DNA of 5,995 nt, from positions 1 to 5,995 of the forward strand of contig CAZGYE010000330.1 in assembly GCA_964530165.1 (NCBI GenBank), written 5' to 3'. A program made the position numbers and the translations under genes. The DNA is from CAZGYE01 sp964530165 (GTDB lineage Bacteria > Planctomycetota > Planctomycetia > Planctomycetales > Planctomycetaceae). This document shows positions 5,995 to 5,995 of this stretch, in pieces (positions within the stretch are counted from its first letter, which is position 1; the number at the start of each line of letters is the position of its first letter). The notes under the pieces were generated by a model that saw nothing but the letters and a program-made list of their open reading frames with translations, searched no databases and had not been told where the DNA came from.

Positions 5995-5995
5995 G

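Overview
The window is GC-rich bacterial-type DNA with one compact three-gene operon on the plus strand (883-5620), flanked on both sides by decayed sequence. The organism cannot be named with certainty. High GC, a eukaryote-like (ALDH4A1-type) P5C dehydrogenase relic and a REP-associated transposase relic starting MPRTARIAPGG would fit a planctomycete or another environmental high-GC bacterium, but this is a weak inference.

Left flank (1-882). Positions 1-149 hold no convincing gene. From 724 down to about 150 on the minus strand lies the 5' third of a delta-1-pyrroline-5-carboxylate dehydrogenase gene. It keeps a good ribosome binding site and start, but it has an internal frameshifting deletion near 446-452 and loses all similarity after about 150, so it is a dead remnant. 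The 737-882 interval separates this divergent relic from the operon and should hold the operon promoter.

Centre (883-5620). The three genes are (1) an acetolactate-synthase-like ThDP enzyme (558 aa) carrying a four-copy, 21-bp tandem repeat in a domain linker; (2) an AMP-forming acyl-CoA synthetase (511 aa); and (3) a 4-hydroxybutyryl-CoA dehydratase family protein (480 aa) with every [4Fe-4S] ligand and the known catalytic residues in place. Gaps are 31 and 51 bp and all genes read the same way. A reasonable but unproven pathway is: a 2-oxo acid is decarboxylated (or condensed) by the ThDP enzyme, a resulting acid is activated to its CoA ester by the ligase, and a 4-hydroxyacyl-CoA is dehydrated radically to an enoyl-CoA. 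No reductase, CoA-transferase or regulatory ilvN-type subunit lies in the window.

Right flank (5621-5995). After the operon come 140 bp without a gene. Then follows a 180-bp element bounded by 24-bp inverted repeats (5761-5784 / 5917-5940). Inside it, on the minus strand, is the N-terminus of a REP-associated (Y1) tyrosine transposase with a one-base frameshift in a G run. It looks like a small non-autonomous deletion derivative. Immediately outside its right repeat, a minus-strand reading frame entering from the window edge resembles the start of a Fis-type DNA-binding domain and breaks off exactly at the repeat, suggesting the element interrupted a regulator gene.
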